From positions 434,001-498,000 of the forward strand of contig NOKP01000017.1 in assembly GCA_002682825.1 (NCBI GenBank): DNA of 64,000 nt, read 5' to 3'. Both the position numbers and the translations under genes were made by a program. The notes beneath the pieces were generated by a model, which ran no database searches, was not told the DNA's origin, and was given only the letters and a program-made list of their open reading frames with translations. How positions within the stretch are numbered: position 1 is the stretch's first letter; each line of letters starts with the position of its first letter. Shown piece after piece: positions 32,089 to 43,537 of the stretch. This DNA is from Neonectria sp. B-13. Its lineage: Eukaryota; Ascomycota; Sordariomycetes; Hypocreales; Nectriaceae.

Positions 32089-32982
32089 TATAATTACTGT
32101 TAAAACTACTATTTCAACTACTGTTTCTATTATCTATAATTATATTGAATAGTTATATATTTTCTTTACTTAAGCTTAATAAGAAGATAGATCTTTGGAT
32201 TTTAAATCTAATTATAAGGCTATAGGCTTTAAGTGGCAGTAGCCAACTGGGCTTTACTATACTATTAGCTGCTATTCAATGCTTGTTTTATTACTTAATG
32301 CTCAGTCTATAATTAGTAGGGAGGTAACTAGCCAAGGGAAAAGCAGAGGTAGAAAGACAGGGACTTAATATATAATATAGTAATTATTATACATTTGGTT
32401 CCTTTATAGAGGGAAAATAAGAGAGTATATATTTAAGTAAAATAGAAATTAAATTAATATAAAGAACTAAAATATATCTTTTAAGTTAGAGAAATAGATA
32501 TTAGATAGAATATTCTAAAAACTGATAGTAGGAAGTACTAAAAACATTTAGTTTATACTTTAGGAAACTTACTAGTTAAGAAGAAGCTAGGAAGACTATT
32601 AGTAAAGCTTTAAAGCATAGGCCAATAAGTGTATAAACATTTGTTATCTAAATGCTATAACAAATATCAATCATTTGCTATAGACGTTAGACAATGTTAC
32701 AGTTTGCCTATTGCATTAAACTGGGGAAAGGCCTTAGCTTCCTTAACTTCTCTCTAGCTTCCCTGGAATATGCTTAGCATTGCGATTCATTATCCTCTGA
32801 CTTAGTTAGACCTGCCCATTCTGCATAACTTAGACTAAATCATAACCAATGACTGACTAGTTTACGTTATGACGCGCCAAAGACATGGGTGCTAGACTAC
32901 CGCGTGCCCTTCTCTCTACATCCGGATACCAAATACCCTTTCTGTCCTTGCACTTTCTCCAATCTCACATCTTCGGCGGTGG
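32089..32982. repeat. AT-rich, RIP-like region containing repeat copy B (32096-32215)
   Basis: Starts at the stop of the DUF1593 gene. Copy B (32096-32215) aligns with the repeat at 3.25 kb; most differences are C-to-T or G-to-A, e.g. CTTGAGCTTAA to CTTAAGCTTAA. The following 600 bp are TA-rich without open frames. Composition recovers at about 32700-32980 but no gene is seen. Confidence 0.6.
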
Positions 32983-35215
32983 CTACCCTTTGGCTATCCT
33001 GCCATGCTGGTTCTCGTCGGTGGAATTATCCTGACAGTCAAATCTCGGTTCATTGACCGCCTGTTGCTGTATAGACGCTGTCGAAGTTGACAGAGAAGTT
33101 TGATCATGCGCCTCGTTGCTGCTGAGTAATTGAAAGACGAAAATAGACGATTGGGTACCACCTTTGGCAAAGATTGGTATCAAACTCCGAGTGAGGAGTA
33201 GCTCACTTGCCTGTAGCCGTGTTAGACTACGGAAGCTGGCAATCGGTCTGAAACCTGGCAGATGTACCTACCTTTTCGACTGCTTTGGAATCAAGACCGC
33301 GCTGCCGCATTTCAATCGCAACCTGTAAAGCCATCGAGCCCGCCACGGGATTATCCAATGTCTTAGCAGCTAAGATACTGATACGAAGAATAAAGTCGAG
33401 ATTATCTTGTCGTGAGTAATCTTCCTCTGTAGAAGTCAAATTCTCGAGAAAGACCAGGGATGTCATGTAGACGGAAAAAGTCAGAATTGGGTTTTTGAGG
33501 TTCTCGTTGATATTCGACATCATTCGGAATATGGCGAGTATCTCCTCCGCTGCACAGACCAGTCGGGCTTTACTGTGGCGTATCGTGTCTTCGGGTAGAC
33601 CGAACGACATCATTCTGGAAATTGCTGCTCTATGCAGGCAGATGACTGATGTTTGAATAATGATGTTGACGAAAATCGCGTTTCGACATCCTATATTTTT
33701 AGGAAGCTTCAAGTCGTCGGGCAGCGCTTGAAATAACAAAACTAGGTCATTGTCAATTTCTCGATGGCGCTTCCAATGCATGCTGGTCCTAGGATCTGGA
33801 GGGCTATCATCCGGCAATGCCTGAGTTGAGTGCTGGAAAGTTTGATGAAACAATGATGCGGCCAAGACACGTCCGGCGAAAGAGGAGAAGTTTTGACCCT
33901 CTTGGTGTAGAGTGTTCGTCAATGGGCTCGTAATCTCTTCGACGCCAGTCTCAAAAGCTGCCTCAGACGCAGGAAGACGAGTAGAGATCTGCAAATGGTA
34001 TAGGTAAGCAGATTGAAGTCAAAATCTCAAAAAGACCTTGTTCGGATTGACCCACATCTTGCTCGTTGATCATGGTCGGCAAGCCTGTGGTGCCGCTGAT
34101 CAGTCTATCAGAACAGTAAAGCACCCACCAGGTCCTGCGCCTCTCCTCTGCTTCAAACCAGTACTGAGGCGGCGGCACAAGAGGAATGGTACCCACGCTG
34201 TCTCCATCAACCTGATGCAAACCGAGCATCTGGGCGACTCTGATGGCCCTGCAAAAGCTCATCGAAGACTGCGAAAAAAGCAAGTACTGGGCTTCGAAGT
34301 AGGACATCAAACACCAACTTTGTGCGTGCGCTAATGTGGCAAAAAAAGGCTCATTGCTCTTCAAACTGTTAATTGCGACTTGCTCATGGCGAATCCTGGA
34401 GTAACACTACTTACCTTCATCTCGTCGGCTTCCGCGTACTCTCTGGCACGTTTGTAAAATGGAATTGCTAAATGCCGATGGGTGTTGGCGATTTCGGCTC
34501 CCCACGCCATCACAACGTATTGAAGGCACATCGGGGGGCGCATGTGTGATGGTAAGTTCAAGGACATTATGTACCGAGTCCGTTGGAGCATGGGCGCGGC
34601 GTAGTGCCACTTGTCGAAATAAGAGTTGATGCTGGATTCAGTTAAGTTAACAGATTTGTGACAACTGGCGAGGGGTATCTTACAGAAATACAATCACCTC
34701 TGGAGAGAGCTGCTGCTCAAATGTCCCCGTCAATACCAGCTCAGCAGATGGCATATTAAGTTCGGAATGATTTGCATCAGAAGTAGGCTTTGCTGGTACC
34801 GACGGAAACTGAGAACTCTCGGGCCAGTTGCCGGGGATCTGACCGGCGGTGTGCTGATCCGTAGTTTCGCTAACATCCGGAAACTTGTCCGCAGGCTTGG
34901 CCAAACGTTCGAGTTGGTCTGCAAGCTATCAGCAAAGGTCATTTCTTGAACCATGATGGTTCACACAAAGCAGTGAATTCTCCGATGCATGGCCTTCATG
35001 GAAAAATTTACTTGTGTACACAAACCTAACTTGGCTTCCAGCTCGTGTACTCGTTTTCTTCTGCCAACATTTGATCTTCTTGACTGGGGATAGTCGCAGC
35101 TTTCGCTGAGTTTGGCACAGCGGCCGCAATGAGGCCTAACGCGGTCGCATTTCAATTTCTTCAATCGACATTGAGTACATGAAAAATGAGCGGCCTCTTC
35201 GTTTGGTGACGGCAT
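32983..35215 (-). CDS. Zn2Cys6 transcription factor with fungal-specific domain (6 exons)
   Basis: Exons 35215-35026, 34918-34684, 34631-34415, 34358-34056, 33988-33272 and 33210-32983 give 629 residues; all junctions are GT-AG and in phase. The N-terminus has CTQCRLKKLKCDRVRPHCGRC, a complete binuclear zinc cluster at residues 13-40, then a linker and short coiled coil VHELEAKLDQLERL across intron 1. The middle-homology domain includes SINSYFDKWHYAAPMLQRTRY, RAIRVAQMLGLHQVDG, EAEERRRTWWVLYCSDRL and GLPTMINEQDISTRLPASEAAF (joined across intron 4), diagnostic of Fungal_trans. It is divergent to none of its neighbours; the NmrA-like gene lies 690 bp upstream on the same strand. Target genes unknown. 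Confidence 0.9.
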
Positions 35216-35901
35216 GTTTGACGACACAGGTCGAGTCGGTTGTTCTCAAGCGAGACGAACACCATTCTTCAGTGCTGGCTGATCACCGAATACGCTTACA
35301 AATGATGTTAGCGTAAAGCGCGGCTTATGACGAATATGCATGTCATGTGTTAAACAGCGCGCTCTTTTCTCAATAGTACCATATCGTTGTGATTGAAAGT
35401 GCCTTGTTTTTCTACAAAGGAAATGCGGCTTGCGACCGGCTTTGACTGCTCGAGTGAGCCCAGCCCCTTTAGTGGGTCTGTCATATAAATAACCAATCAT
35501 ATCCTTGCTCAGCTCAACATCATGTCATGGGGGCTGCCTACCCTAAGGATTAGTCAGGCAGGTAGGGCCGGTCTCCGATGAAGTGCGAGCCAGACTCAAC
35601 CTCTGGGTCAATTGGGCCGAAACATACGACCGAGAGTTCATCCGAGACCGAAAGTTTTATCAATAGAGCTCATCAGGAGCAGGAAAGGCAATGTCAAACT
35701 CAGACATTGACTAGACAGCTTTAGTTATAACACAACACCTAGCTATCAGTCCACGTAGCACACTAAATCAGATGAGGTTGGGATACTCGTGAGCACAGCG
35801 AGCAACCAGAACATCATAGCTTGTGAGCGAGATTAAAGTCTCTAAACTTTATAATTGCCGCACTGTCCTACAAACAATATTATCACCTTTCTTCGTCATC
35901 T
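35216..35901. other. Intergenic, regulator promoter
   Basis: 690 bp upstream of the regulator. No gene seen; moderately AT-rich near 35700-35880. Confidence 0.4.
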
Positions 35902-36816
35902 CTAAACAAACGCACTATCCTTTACCCATTGTTCCATGGTCATCACACCAGGATGAATCTTCTTGACCTCTGCCATGTTGGCCTTGTAGCCGTCTTCCTT
36001 GAACCACTCTACCATGATACCCAACTCAGAGACTCCATGTTTCAACGCTTTGCCGAGCAGCCCCAATGTCGTCCCAGCAGGTGCCCCCGTCGCCCCCTCG
36101 AACTTCCGGCTCAGTTGCGAAAAGGTCAGCTCGTCACCCGCCAGACCTATGGCTTTCTTGTTCCAAATACTCGGGTTGTGGAAAGCCTCGGCTGCGAAGA
36201 AGCCAATATCCTTGGTCGCAATCCACTGCAGGGGCTTCTCCTTCATGACGTCGCGAATCATCGTGAGGAAGACCTTGCCGAAGAAGCCTGGTGCGAGGTT
36301 GTCCATGAAGATGACAGGCCGTAGGATTGTCCAACCCATGGCACTTTTGTTGTTCGCGGTAGAGTCGCGTAGGTGATGCTCGATCTGGTGTTTCGTGATG
36401 AAGTGCGGTACAGGAGTGGGATTACTCCATGATCGCTCGTCACCACCACGTTCTACACTGGTGTAGACGAAGTGCTGGACTGTTGCCTTGATAGATTCAT
36501 CAATCAGAGCCTTGCCTTGCCTGGTCTCTCTGTCCGACTTCTGGTCGCTCATTGCTTGGACGGAAAACACACCCCAAAGTGGGATGGTCCCAGCGGAGGC
36601 CTTGGCTGAAGCAAAAAGGGCCGGAGCCGCGTCGAGATCACCTTCGACAAGCTTGATTGACGAAGACTTGGCTGCTAGACGCTTCGCAGAGGCGGATTGG
36701 GCATTTCGCGTAACTGCGAGAAGGAGAAAGTCTGACGACCCCCGGTTGAGGAGAGCATCGACTACGGCGCCGCCTTGTTTGCCGGTTGCGCCAGTGATGA
36801 GGATTGCGCGAGACAT
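35902..36816 (-). CDS. NmrA-like NAD(P)-binding protein
   Basis: Single-exon, 304 residues from the ATG at 36816 (MSRAILITGATGKQGGAVVDALL). The G-A-T-G-K-Q-G glycine motif starts the Rossmann fold. HFVYTSVERGG, FITKHQIEHHLRDS, WTILRPVIFMDNLAPGFFG and the C-terminal EWFKEDGYKANMAEVKKIHPG are typical of fungal NmrA-like proteins. The family binds NAD(P) and acts either as a redox sensor and co-repressor (NmrA with AreA) or as an atypical SDR enzyme; there is no Y-x-x-x-K, favouring the sensor type or isoflavone-reductase-like chemistry. It is divergent from an SDR gene starting 725 bp away. Confidence 0.85.
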   Translation of the reverse strand: MSRAILITGATGKQGGAVVDALLNRGSSDFLLLAVTRNAQSASAKRLAAKSSSIKLVEGDLDAAPALFASAKASAGTIPLWGVFSVQAMSDQKSDRETRQGKALIDESIKATVQHFVYTSVERGGDERSWSNPTPVPHFITKHQIEHHLRDSTANNKSAMGWTILRPVIFMDNLAPGFFGKVFLTMIRDVMKEKPLQWIATKDIGFFAAEAFHNPSIWNKKAIGLAGDELTFSQLSRKFEGATGAPAGTTLGLLGKALKHGVSELGIMVEWFKEDGYKANMAEVKKIHPGVMTMEQWVKDSAFV

Positions 36817-37540
36817 GGTGCAAATGCTGATGTATGCGTCGGGGTAGTGCAAGAGCAGATATGGAAGATGAACCTAATCCAAAGGAAATTGGGTGAAATG
36901 AACAGCGAGAGAAGAGCATGAAATATTCAAAAGATCAGAGGCTGCTCAGGAAGTGGGAAAATTCTCCCCTTTAATACATGCTCCCTTCAGTTTCTGGACC
37001 GTGCATCGTAGAATTTCAATTTGTTAAGACTGTTGGATAGCAAAAGACTTTGCTGGACAGATATCAAGCTGACCAACCAGGACATTAATTGCGCCGCGTC
37101 CGAAGCCCGTGTTTTGGCGCATACTATGACCCGGAATGATACTCGGACATGGTCGGAGGCCGGTGTTGGTGTGGGGCTATTACGCCGACGCCGTGTCCGG
37201 CTGGTTTGGCCGTCACCTTGCTCATGTTATTCTCCGAACTAATCCATTCACCAGAGGTATCAGCTTTCTGCGCCCAATCAACAAGCGAACTTATTTCCAA
37301 TCCCTTGATTAGTACGCCGCCGCGTAAGCTAGTTCTTTGTCTGCTCTGACAAAGCTGATTGTGCTGCAGGCGCCGAGGCGCTTGGAGCTGAAGCCATCCC
37401 CCGCGACTTTCCTCTCAATGTCCACGCGAACATTCCGAGAGTCCATAAATAAGAGCCACGAGTAGACCATCTCGACGTTCTACTCTGCATCCTCTCATTT
37501 CACAACAAATCATACGAATCAACAAACCTTCTCTGCGATC
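36817..37540. promoter_or_regulatory. Bidirectional promoter region, NmrA-like / SDR
   Basis: 724 bp between divergent starts. A TATA-like ATAAATA at 37445-37451 is about 90 bp before the SDR ATG, and an A/C-rich leader (CACAACAAATC) follows. No gene seen. Confidence 0.4.
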
Positions 37541-38612
37541 ATGACTGTTCTCGCACAACTCAAGGCCTCGAATGCTCGGCTCACACAAGCCACAACCCCG
37601 CGAACTGTTGTATTCGTTGGCGGAACAGACGGTATCGGCAAGAGAGCCCTGACAGAGCTGGTTTCAACAGGTTTTCCACTAAAGGCCTACATTATAGGCC
37701 GTGACAGGGCCAGACACCAGCCCCTACTTGAAGGGCTTCGAGCGATCAACAACAATGCCGATCTCATTTACCTTGAGGGTCAGATCTCTCTGATATCTGA
37801 AGTCAGGCGTATCACGGATGAAATCCTTGATAAGGAACAAGAGATTGACCTTCTTTACCATTCTGCCGGCTTCTTACCCTTTGTCGGGCGCCAAGGTATG
37901 GAAGCCATTATTGATACCTTGACCGTAAGCTAACTTGCCTTTAGAAACGGTGGAAGGTCTAGAGTTGGGCACTGCAGTAGCCCATCACAGCCGCTTTGCT
38001 TTCATCTCGCAACTCCTTCCCAAGCTACAAGCCGCAGTCAAGTCTGGCCCGGGACGATATTCTCCGCGTATCATCAGCATCTTAGCCGCCGGCAGCGAAT
38101 CTACCGACTTGTTCCTAAATGATCTGAGCCTCAAAGAACCTGGGCGTTTCAACATTCCTACCTATGCTAAGCATGTAGCCACTATGGTAACCTTATCGAT
38201 GAAGCGCTTTGCGGAACAGCCCGAAAACAAGAATATCGTCTTCGTGCACGCCCATCCGGGTCGGGTAGCTACTGATCTTCTCAGGAAGAGCTGGGGTGAC
38301 CAGTGGGGCGACAAGGCGCTTCCAAGTGCCGCACCATCTGCAGGGAATTTCAGTCGATGGACGCCCGAAGAATCCGGACAGAAGGCACTGTACCTTATGA
38401 CGAGCGCGGAGTACGGTGGTAAAGGAGTTGATGTACTGAAGGAACGGTCAGCAGGGTTGACTGTAAACCATCAGGCCGGCGGGTCTTTGTTCTCTGTGAA
38501 TGATGTGATGGAAACCCTTCAACAGGATACGCTTCTTGCGGATTTGGAGACGATGGGCGCTCCGGACGCGATATGGGACTACACTGTCAAGACAGTCGCG
38601 CCCTGGTTGTGA
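37541..38612 (+). CDS. Short-chain dehydrogenase/reductase (2 exons)
   Basis: Exons 37541-37895 and 37945-38612 (intron GTATGG...TTTAG, branch GCTAAC) join in phase to 340 residues; the joined GRQETVEGLELG crosses the intron. The N-terminal VVFVGGTDGIGKRALTELV is the T-G-x-x-x-G-x-G type cofactor motif. LLYHSAGFLPFVG corresponds to the N-A-G segment. The conserved tyrosine/lysine region is TYAKHVATMVTLSMKRFA, which keeps Y-x-x-H instead of Y-x-x-x-K, and HAHPGRVATDLLR follows. This resembles the fungal SDR branch near secondary-metabolite clusters rather than a classical alcohol dehydrogenase. Product and substrate unknown. Confidence 0.85.
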
Positions 38613-39558
38613 TGCTGAGCTCTCTGAAGTGATAGACAAACTGGTGAGAGAGACTAGTAGGACAAATCGTTTTCTTGACAATTCTAAAAGGTTACCCGAG
38701 TCTACAGCTGGTCTTGACCAGACATGCTTGACAGAAGACCGTGGTCGTTGTGAGAGAGGCCGCCCAAAGTTGACTATGCCTAGAAGCACTGTTTGCCTGA
38801 CAGTCGACGCACTCCGACGACTGATCTGAGTGATTCACGTAACTAAATTTCACAACATCCTCATCAACCTCTAGCTACATTTGGCGGTCACTTTGTACAC
38901 ATCACGGTTCCTGGTAATTTGGTCTGTGTCATCGGCGCTGTCGAGGCGTGATGCCTCATATGACTGTTCGGTCTCCCCTCGTGCTCGGCTATGGATAAGC
39001 TGTCACTTGGCCCTGGATTGTATGAAGATCTCTTTTTTTCTTCTTCGGGAACCTGATTGCTATTGCGGCTGCTTAGCGCTTGTTCAGCGAGGCCCGGGGG
39101 TTTTATCATCCTGGAATCTCCTAGTCCAGGTTACGTACGAAGGGGCGATACGGCAATCTGGTGTACTCTTTGGGACGGCGGCCGTTGAGGTTTGAGTGGG
39201 CTGACCTTCGGTCGGCACGGTCGCACTGCTGACATATCCGAGTGAGCATGGTTCCACTTCGGTCTCCGATGAACAGCGAAGTGGGGGCACCGCCGTCGAA
39301 GGCCGATGGGCACCGGGCATCTGCTCGCTCTCAGCCGTTTCTGTCTCTGAGAAAGTACGGCCTTTCGAGAGACACCGATGCCGAGTCTGATTGGCTTACA
39401 GGCATGGTGTTATAAGGATCCAATAACGCCCATGATACAACATTGCGACTCCCTATCGATCTGCATCACTCTTCAACAACAATATTCGACTTCAATAGAC
39501 AACAATAGCCAACTTCAACAAGCTCCATCTCCTTACCTACGGTTTCTAAATTACCACC
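38613..39558. other. Intergenic
   Basis: 3' flank of the SDR and promoter of the NmrA-like pseudogene. Short frames on both strands; no recognisable gene. Confidence 0.4.
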
Positions 39559-40568
39559 ATGTCCAAGCTTCTTACTGTTTTTGGCGCCACTGGCAACCAG
39601 GGCGGCTCCGTCATCAGAGTCGTTCTCACCGACTCCGTCCTCTTTAAGGAGTTCACCGTCCGCGGCATCACCCGGGACGCCTCAAAGCCTGCCGCTAAGG
39701 ATCTGACCAGCAAAGGCGTTGAAGTTAAAACGGTACACTCAACTACCCCCCAACCACCCCCCACCCCCCTTCAATCACTCTCCTACCCCCAGACCCAAAA
39801 CTAATATCGTCAGGCCGACCTGTCCTCTGCGGAGTCGGTCGCCGCCGCCATCGCGGGCTCCCACACAGTCTTCCTAGTCACCTCGCCCGACTTCTTCAGC
39901 CCGGGCGCCAGTCAAGAACTCGCCCACGGCAAGACCGTCGCCGACGCCGCCGCTGCCGCCAATGTCCAGCACCCCATCTACTCCTCCCTCCTCCATGTCA
40001 CTAATGAAACCGCCGGCCGCCTTGCCCACGTCGTCCACTTCGACCAAAGGCCGACGTAGAAGCCTATATCCGTGCCAAATCCATCCCCAGCACCTTTATC
40101 CTACCCGGCTACTTCATGTCTAACTACACGGTCTCGCAGATGCTCCGAAAGGGTCCAGACGACACCTACTCCCTCGCATACCCTGTCTGCCGAGGCCCGC
40201 TTCCCGCTTATCGACGCCGAATCCGACACAGGCAAATACGTCGCCGCCGTCCTGCGTAACCCCGCCCCCTACCTTGGCAAGCAGATCCTCGCCGCGTCGG
40301 GGTACTACACGCCCACGCGTATTCTACCCGAGTTTGAGGCCGTGACGGGCCACAAGGCAGCCTTCGTTCCCGTGGATGCCGGGACGTATAAGAGCTTTTG
40401 CCACCCTCTATGGCGCAAGAGTTACTAGAGAACCATCTCTTCATCGAGGAGCTGGGATACTATAAGGGCCAGCCGCTAGAGGCGAGCGAGAAGCTGCTGG
40501 CCAGGGTAGGGCTGAAGTCGACGTCGTGGAGGGAGTTTGTCGAGAAGAATAAAAGCGCCTTCCCCTAA
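39559..40568 (+). pseudogene. NmrA-like protein, frameshifted
   Basis: Exon 1 is 39559-39732 (MSKLLTVFGATGNQGGSVI), intron GTACAC...GTCAG, exon 2 from 39814 (ADLSSAESVAAAIAGSHTVFLV). Reading through the family sequence then needs three changes of frame: near 40047 (HFD to KADVEAYIRAK), near 40185 (SLAYPV to AEARFPLIDAES), and near 40398 (GTYKSF to LPPSMAQELLENH). The tail ends WREFVEKNKSAFP and a stop at 40566-40568. Every fragment matches fungal NmrA-like proteins in order, so about 280 residues of an otherwise complete gene are split by small indels. Real decay or assembly errors could explain this; the same defect type in the next two genes favours decay. Confidence 0.8.
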
Positions 40569-41113
40569 GGGGAGTGGGCTTAGGACAGACGGGGGTGAAC
40601 GGGTTGAACTACACCAGCTTGTTTTAGGTGGAGATCAGTATACGTAATGAATCTGACCATTTTTGCAGACGTCTCTATCCAGTCTGATGTGTGTCAGTGT
40701 CAGAGCAGACTCCATGGCCTCCCATTGGTATCTTGGAACCTCCCCCTGGTAGAAATTGCAGTAATGAAGCTGTATGCTATGTCCAGATAGGGGTTCCAAG
40801 CCCAGTTTCTCTCAGGTCGTTGTTGAGCTGCTGGATCGGGTCGTCGACACCGGGATTGAGTATCTCTAGGAAGCACCCCCCCTATCGCTCGTTTAGTATC
40901 CTTTCGGTCTCTGTGGTTGAATGGAAGCCCCCGCGATTAACAACCCCCTAGTTGGCTGAGCGAGACCTGGGGTGCAACTAAAGCCGCGTAAGATCTGCGA
41001 TCTTCCGGAGGCTCCGAGCCTGGAGATACTTAGTCTATGCCTGGAGTCTAATATTGGCGTCGTAATTATGTGCAACAAGTCATGGAAGCAGACTGTCCAT
41101 AACAGATACAGCC
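40569..41113. other. Intergenic
   Basis: No recognisable gene between two pseudogenes that are convergent. Confidence 0.4.
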
Positions 41114-42060
41114 TTAATGATGATAGTGCTGCTGAAAATTGGTGATGCAACTGAATTGAGAGGCACTCCAGAACGATTCGCTTCGGCGTAGGTTGTTGCT
41201 TTTCCAGCCCTTCGCTCTTACAAACCCGTTCTTACACATATAAAAGTCCTCAAATGCTTGTTCCGCCTCTTTCCTGCTATTCATGACAAATGGTCCATGC
41301 TGTACGACTGGTTGATCCAAGATCTGCCCCGCTATCAAGGGGAGACGGGCATTGCTGCCTGCGGTCTCAGGAACCTCGACATCAACTGTTTCTCCCTCCC
41401 ATTTAAAGACAACCACGTCAAATCGTTCCGCTCTCGTTTGGCTCTTTTCCTTAGAGCCGAAAACAGCAGAGCCGAAAACGTATAGGGAAACGCATTCCAA
41501 GCCATAGGCAAAGTCTGTGTAATTTAGCCACCCCGCTTGATTTCGATATCGAGGTACCAGACTGGAGTACATACGCAATTCTTCACAGAATCAACATTTC
41601 CAGATTGTCCCTAGATAACCTTAATATAAACTCTACTGCCATCGAGCTCAGCGATAGGTATTTCCCCAGCTTGCAGATCTCGATATCTCGGCTCGCACAT
41701 CTTCAAATGCTTCAGAAGGTCAACCCACAACTGGAATCCGACACCGGGGGGGCCATCGGGATCGGGTATCAGTTGTTCGGAGTGCATGATGCCTCTTCCT
41801 GCCGTTATGAATTGCAAATCGCTAGGTCGCAAAACGCCCTTATTGCTCGCAAAGTCTTCATGCTCTACAGAACCTTTCAGTGTAGGACACTGTTTCTTAT
41901 CCTCGATGAGGATGGTCGGGAAAACCGCCACCACTACCGCTCATGTGGTCGAACATGAGGAAAGGAGAGAAGTTTCGGAGTTGGGCGTTGCCGATGGCAC
42001 GGCGGACCCAAGCCCCGACGCCCTCACGCGCACGATCGATCTAGCAACCCGAATTGCCAG
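41114..42060 (-). pseudogene. Pirin-like protein, with stops and frameshifts
   Basis: Homology runs from EGVGAWVRRAIGNAQLRNFSPFLMFDHM and GGFPDHPHRG (metal-binding histidines) at about 42030-41900. After an in-frame TAA at 41899-41897 it continues ETVSYT, then shifts frame to GSVEHEDFASNKGVLRPSDL, GRGIMHSEQLIPDPDG, QLWVDLLKHLKMCEPRYRD. An in-frame TAG at 41613-41611 precedes GQSGNVDSVK, and a TAA at 41526-41524 precedes ITQTLP; another shift leads to AVFGSKEK and LIAGQILDQPVVQHGPFVMN. Pirins are nuclear cupins that bind iron and modulate transcription, or have quercetinase activity. This copy carries three stops and two shifts, so it cannot make a full protein. Confidence 0.85.
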
Positions 42061-42120
42061 TTCGCTATCTATTGGAATCACCGCCCAAGGTAACAGGGGC
42101 GCCATTCGCCATCACCAGTC

Positions 42121-43537
42121 ATGGTCGACTCTCGTGTGTATGAAGCTCAAGTATGGGTCAACAAGACTTACAAGAAGAAGATCAACGACGCACGCCAATT
42201 CCCCCCAATCCTTGAAGATGGAATCACCGGCTGGAACACCATTCGCGCTCTCACTCGCGCCTTGCGGTGGGAACTCGGCATTGAGGAGCTCTCTGACAAT
42301 TTTGGGGACACGACTATGGCGTACCTCGAAAGTGCTGGAGGAATCGGAGACATGAATGGCGGAGACATGGTCCAGATTTTCCAGTGTGCGTTCTACTGCA
42401 AAGGGTACAGCACAGGTGGTATAGATGGGGATTGGGGATGAGACGACCGAGGCGGCAACGCAGATATGCTTTGATGCTGGCATCAACTCTGGTCAAACAA
42501 TCAAGAGCCTCACTCCGAAAATGCTGAAAGGTTTGTTCAGCATGGACGCAGACACGCTTCTTCTGACTGGAACCGAGGCTGTTCGATCTGTACAGAGATG
42601 GCTTAATGGTCGATACCTCGGCTTTCTCAACTACTACATCGTGCCAGCCGATGGGATCTTCTCACGCAGCGCGCAACGCGCTCTGTACATCGCCGAGATG
42701 AAGCTCAGCCCGGCCGCAGCGACCGGCTCGTTCGGGCCAGCGACTCAGAAGTTTCTCCAACAGAATCTGATTGATGTTGGTCAGCGGGGACCTCTTTTGT
42801 AAATCCTTACTGGCGCAATGGTCTGCCAGAAAGTTAAGCTGACTTCATCAGGCGGAGGCGCGGATGAGGACTTTACCGGGTTCTCGGAGACGTTCAGAAG
42901 CGACACCACGAAAGCTTTGATCTCGTTTCAAAAGTTCTCCGAGCTGCCGTAGACCGGCGTGGGCGACTTCTCGATATGGTGTCAGCTGCTCATCTCGACG
43001 GGAAACCCTGATCGACCGGCGACGGCTTTCGACTGCAGTATCGGCCTGACTGCAAGCACATCTGGGGTGATGCGAGCCGCTGGGTATTAGTTCGTCGGGA
43101 GATACCTCGCCAACAAGCCTGGAAGTACCTTCAACAAGGTGATCCAACCCGGTGAACTCACCACAATCTTCGGCGCCGGACTGCGCGTCTTCCCCATCTT
43201 CCAGTACTACGGCGGCGCACCTTCAGAATTCAACTACGTCACCGGACGTCGAGATGGGTTCGCGGCTCACAACGCAGCTGTCAATCATGGTTTCCCGACC
43301 TCCACGGTCGTTTACTTTGCGGTCGATTTCGACGCGACCCAGGCCGAGATCAACTCCAACTTGGAGCCATACTTTCAAGGGGTAGCTGGTGCGCTTGCCA
43401 GGCGAGATAATCGATACATCATGGGCGTGTAAGGGTCTCGTAACGTTTGCTCGGATATCACTCAGCGCGTCAGTGCGAGGTGGAGCTTTGTGTCCGGCAT
43501 GTCGAGCGGGTTCTCCGAGTATAGAATAGCTCCTTAG
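42121..43537 (+). pseudogene. DUF1906 (Rv2525c-like) glycoside-hydrolase-like protein with peptidoglycan-binding repeats, decayed
   Basis: The frame opens at MVDSRVYEAQVWVNKTY and runs through two peptidoglycan-binding-type helical repeats (ALRWELGIEELSDNFG, QCAFYCKGYSTGGIDGDWG). A one-base loss near 42435 shifts it to DETTEAATQICFDAGI and VQRWLNGRYL. The same frame then continues to 43537 interrupted only by TAA at 42800, TAG at 42950, TAG at 43088 and TAA at 43430. After the third stop comes FVGRYLANKPG, IQPGELTTIFGAGLRVFPIFQYYG and VVYFAVDFDATQAEINSNLEPYF, the DUF1906 TIM-barrel-like domain, and after the fourth GSRNVC. This architecture is common in actinobacteria and rare in fungi, so horizontal transfer followed by decay is likely. 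The C-terminus is lost where the AT-rich DNA begins. Confidence 0.85.

Noticed and set aside
41448..41482. Apparent small tandem duplication in the pirin pseudogene (repeated AGAGCCGAAAAC)
   Set aside because: Family alignment is explained by a natural G-S-A-V-F-G-S segment plus a single-base loss, so no duplication is needed.
42800..43432. Stop-codon readthrough or recoding of TAA/TAG in the DUF1906 gene
   Set aside because: A separate frameshift upstream and a similar set of defects in neighbouring genes make decay the simpler reading.
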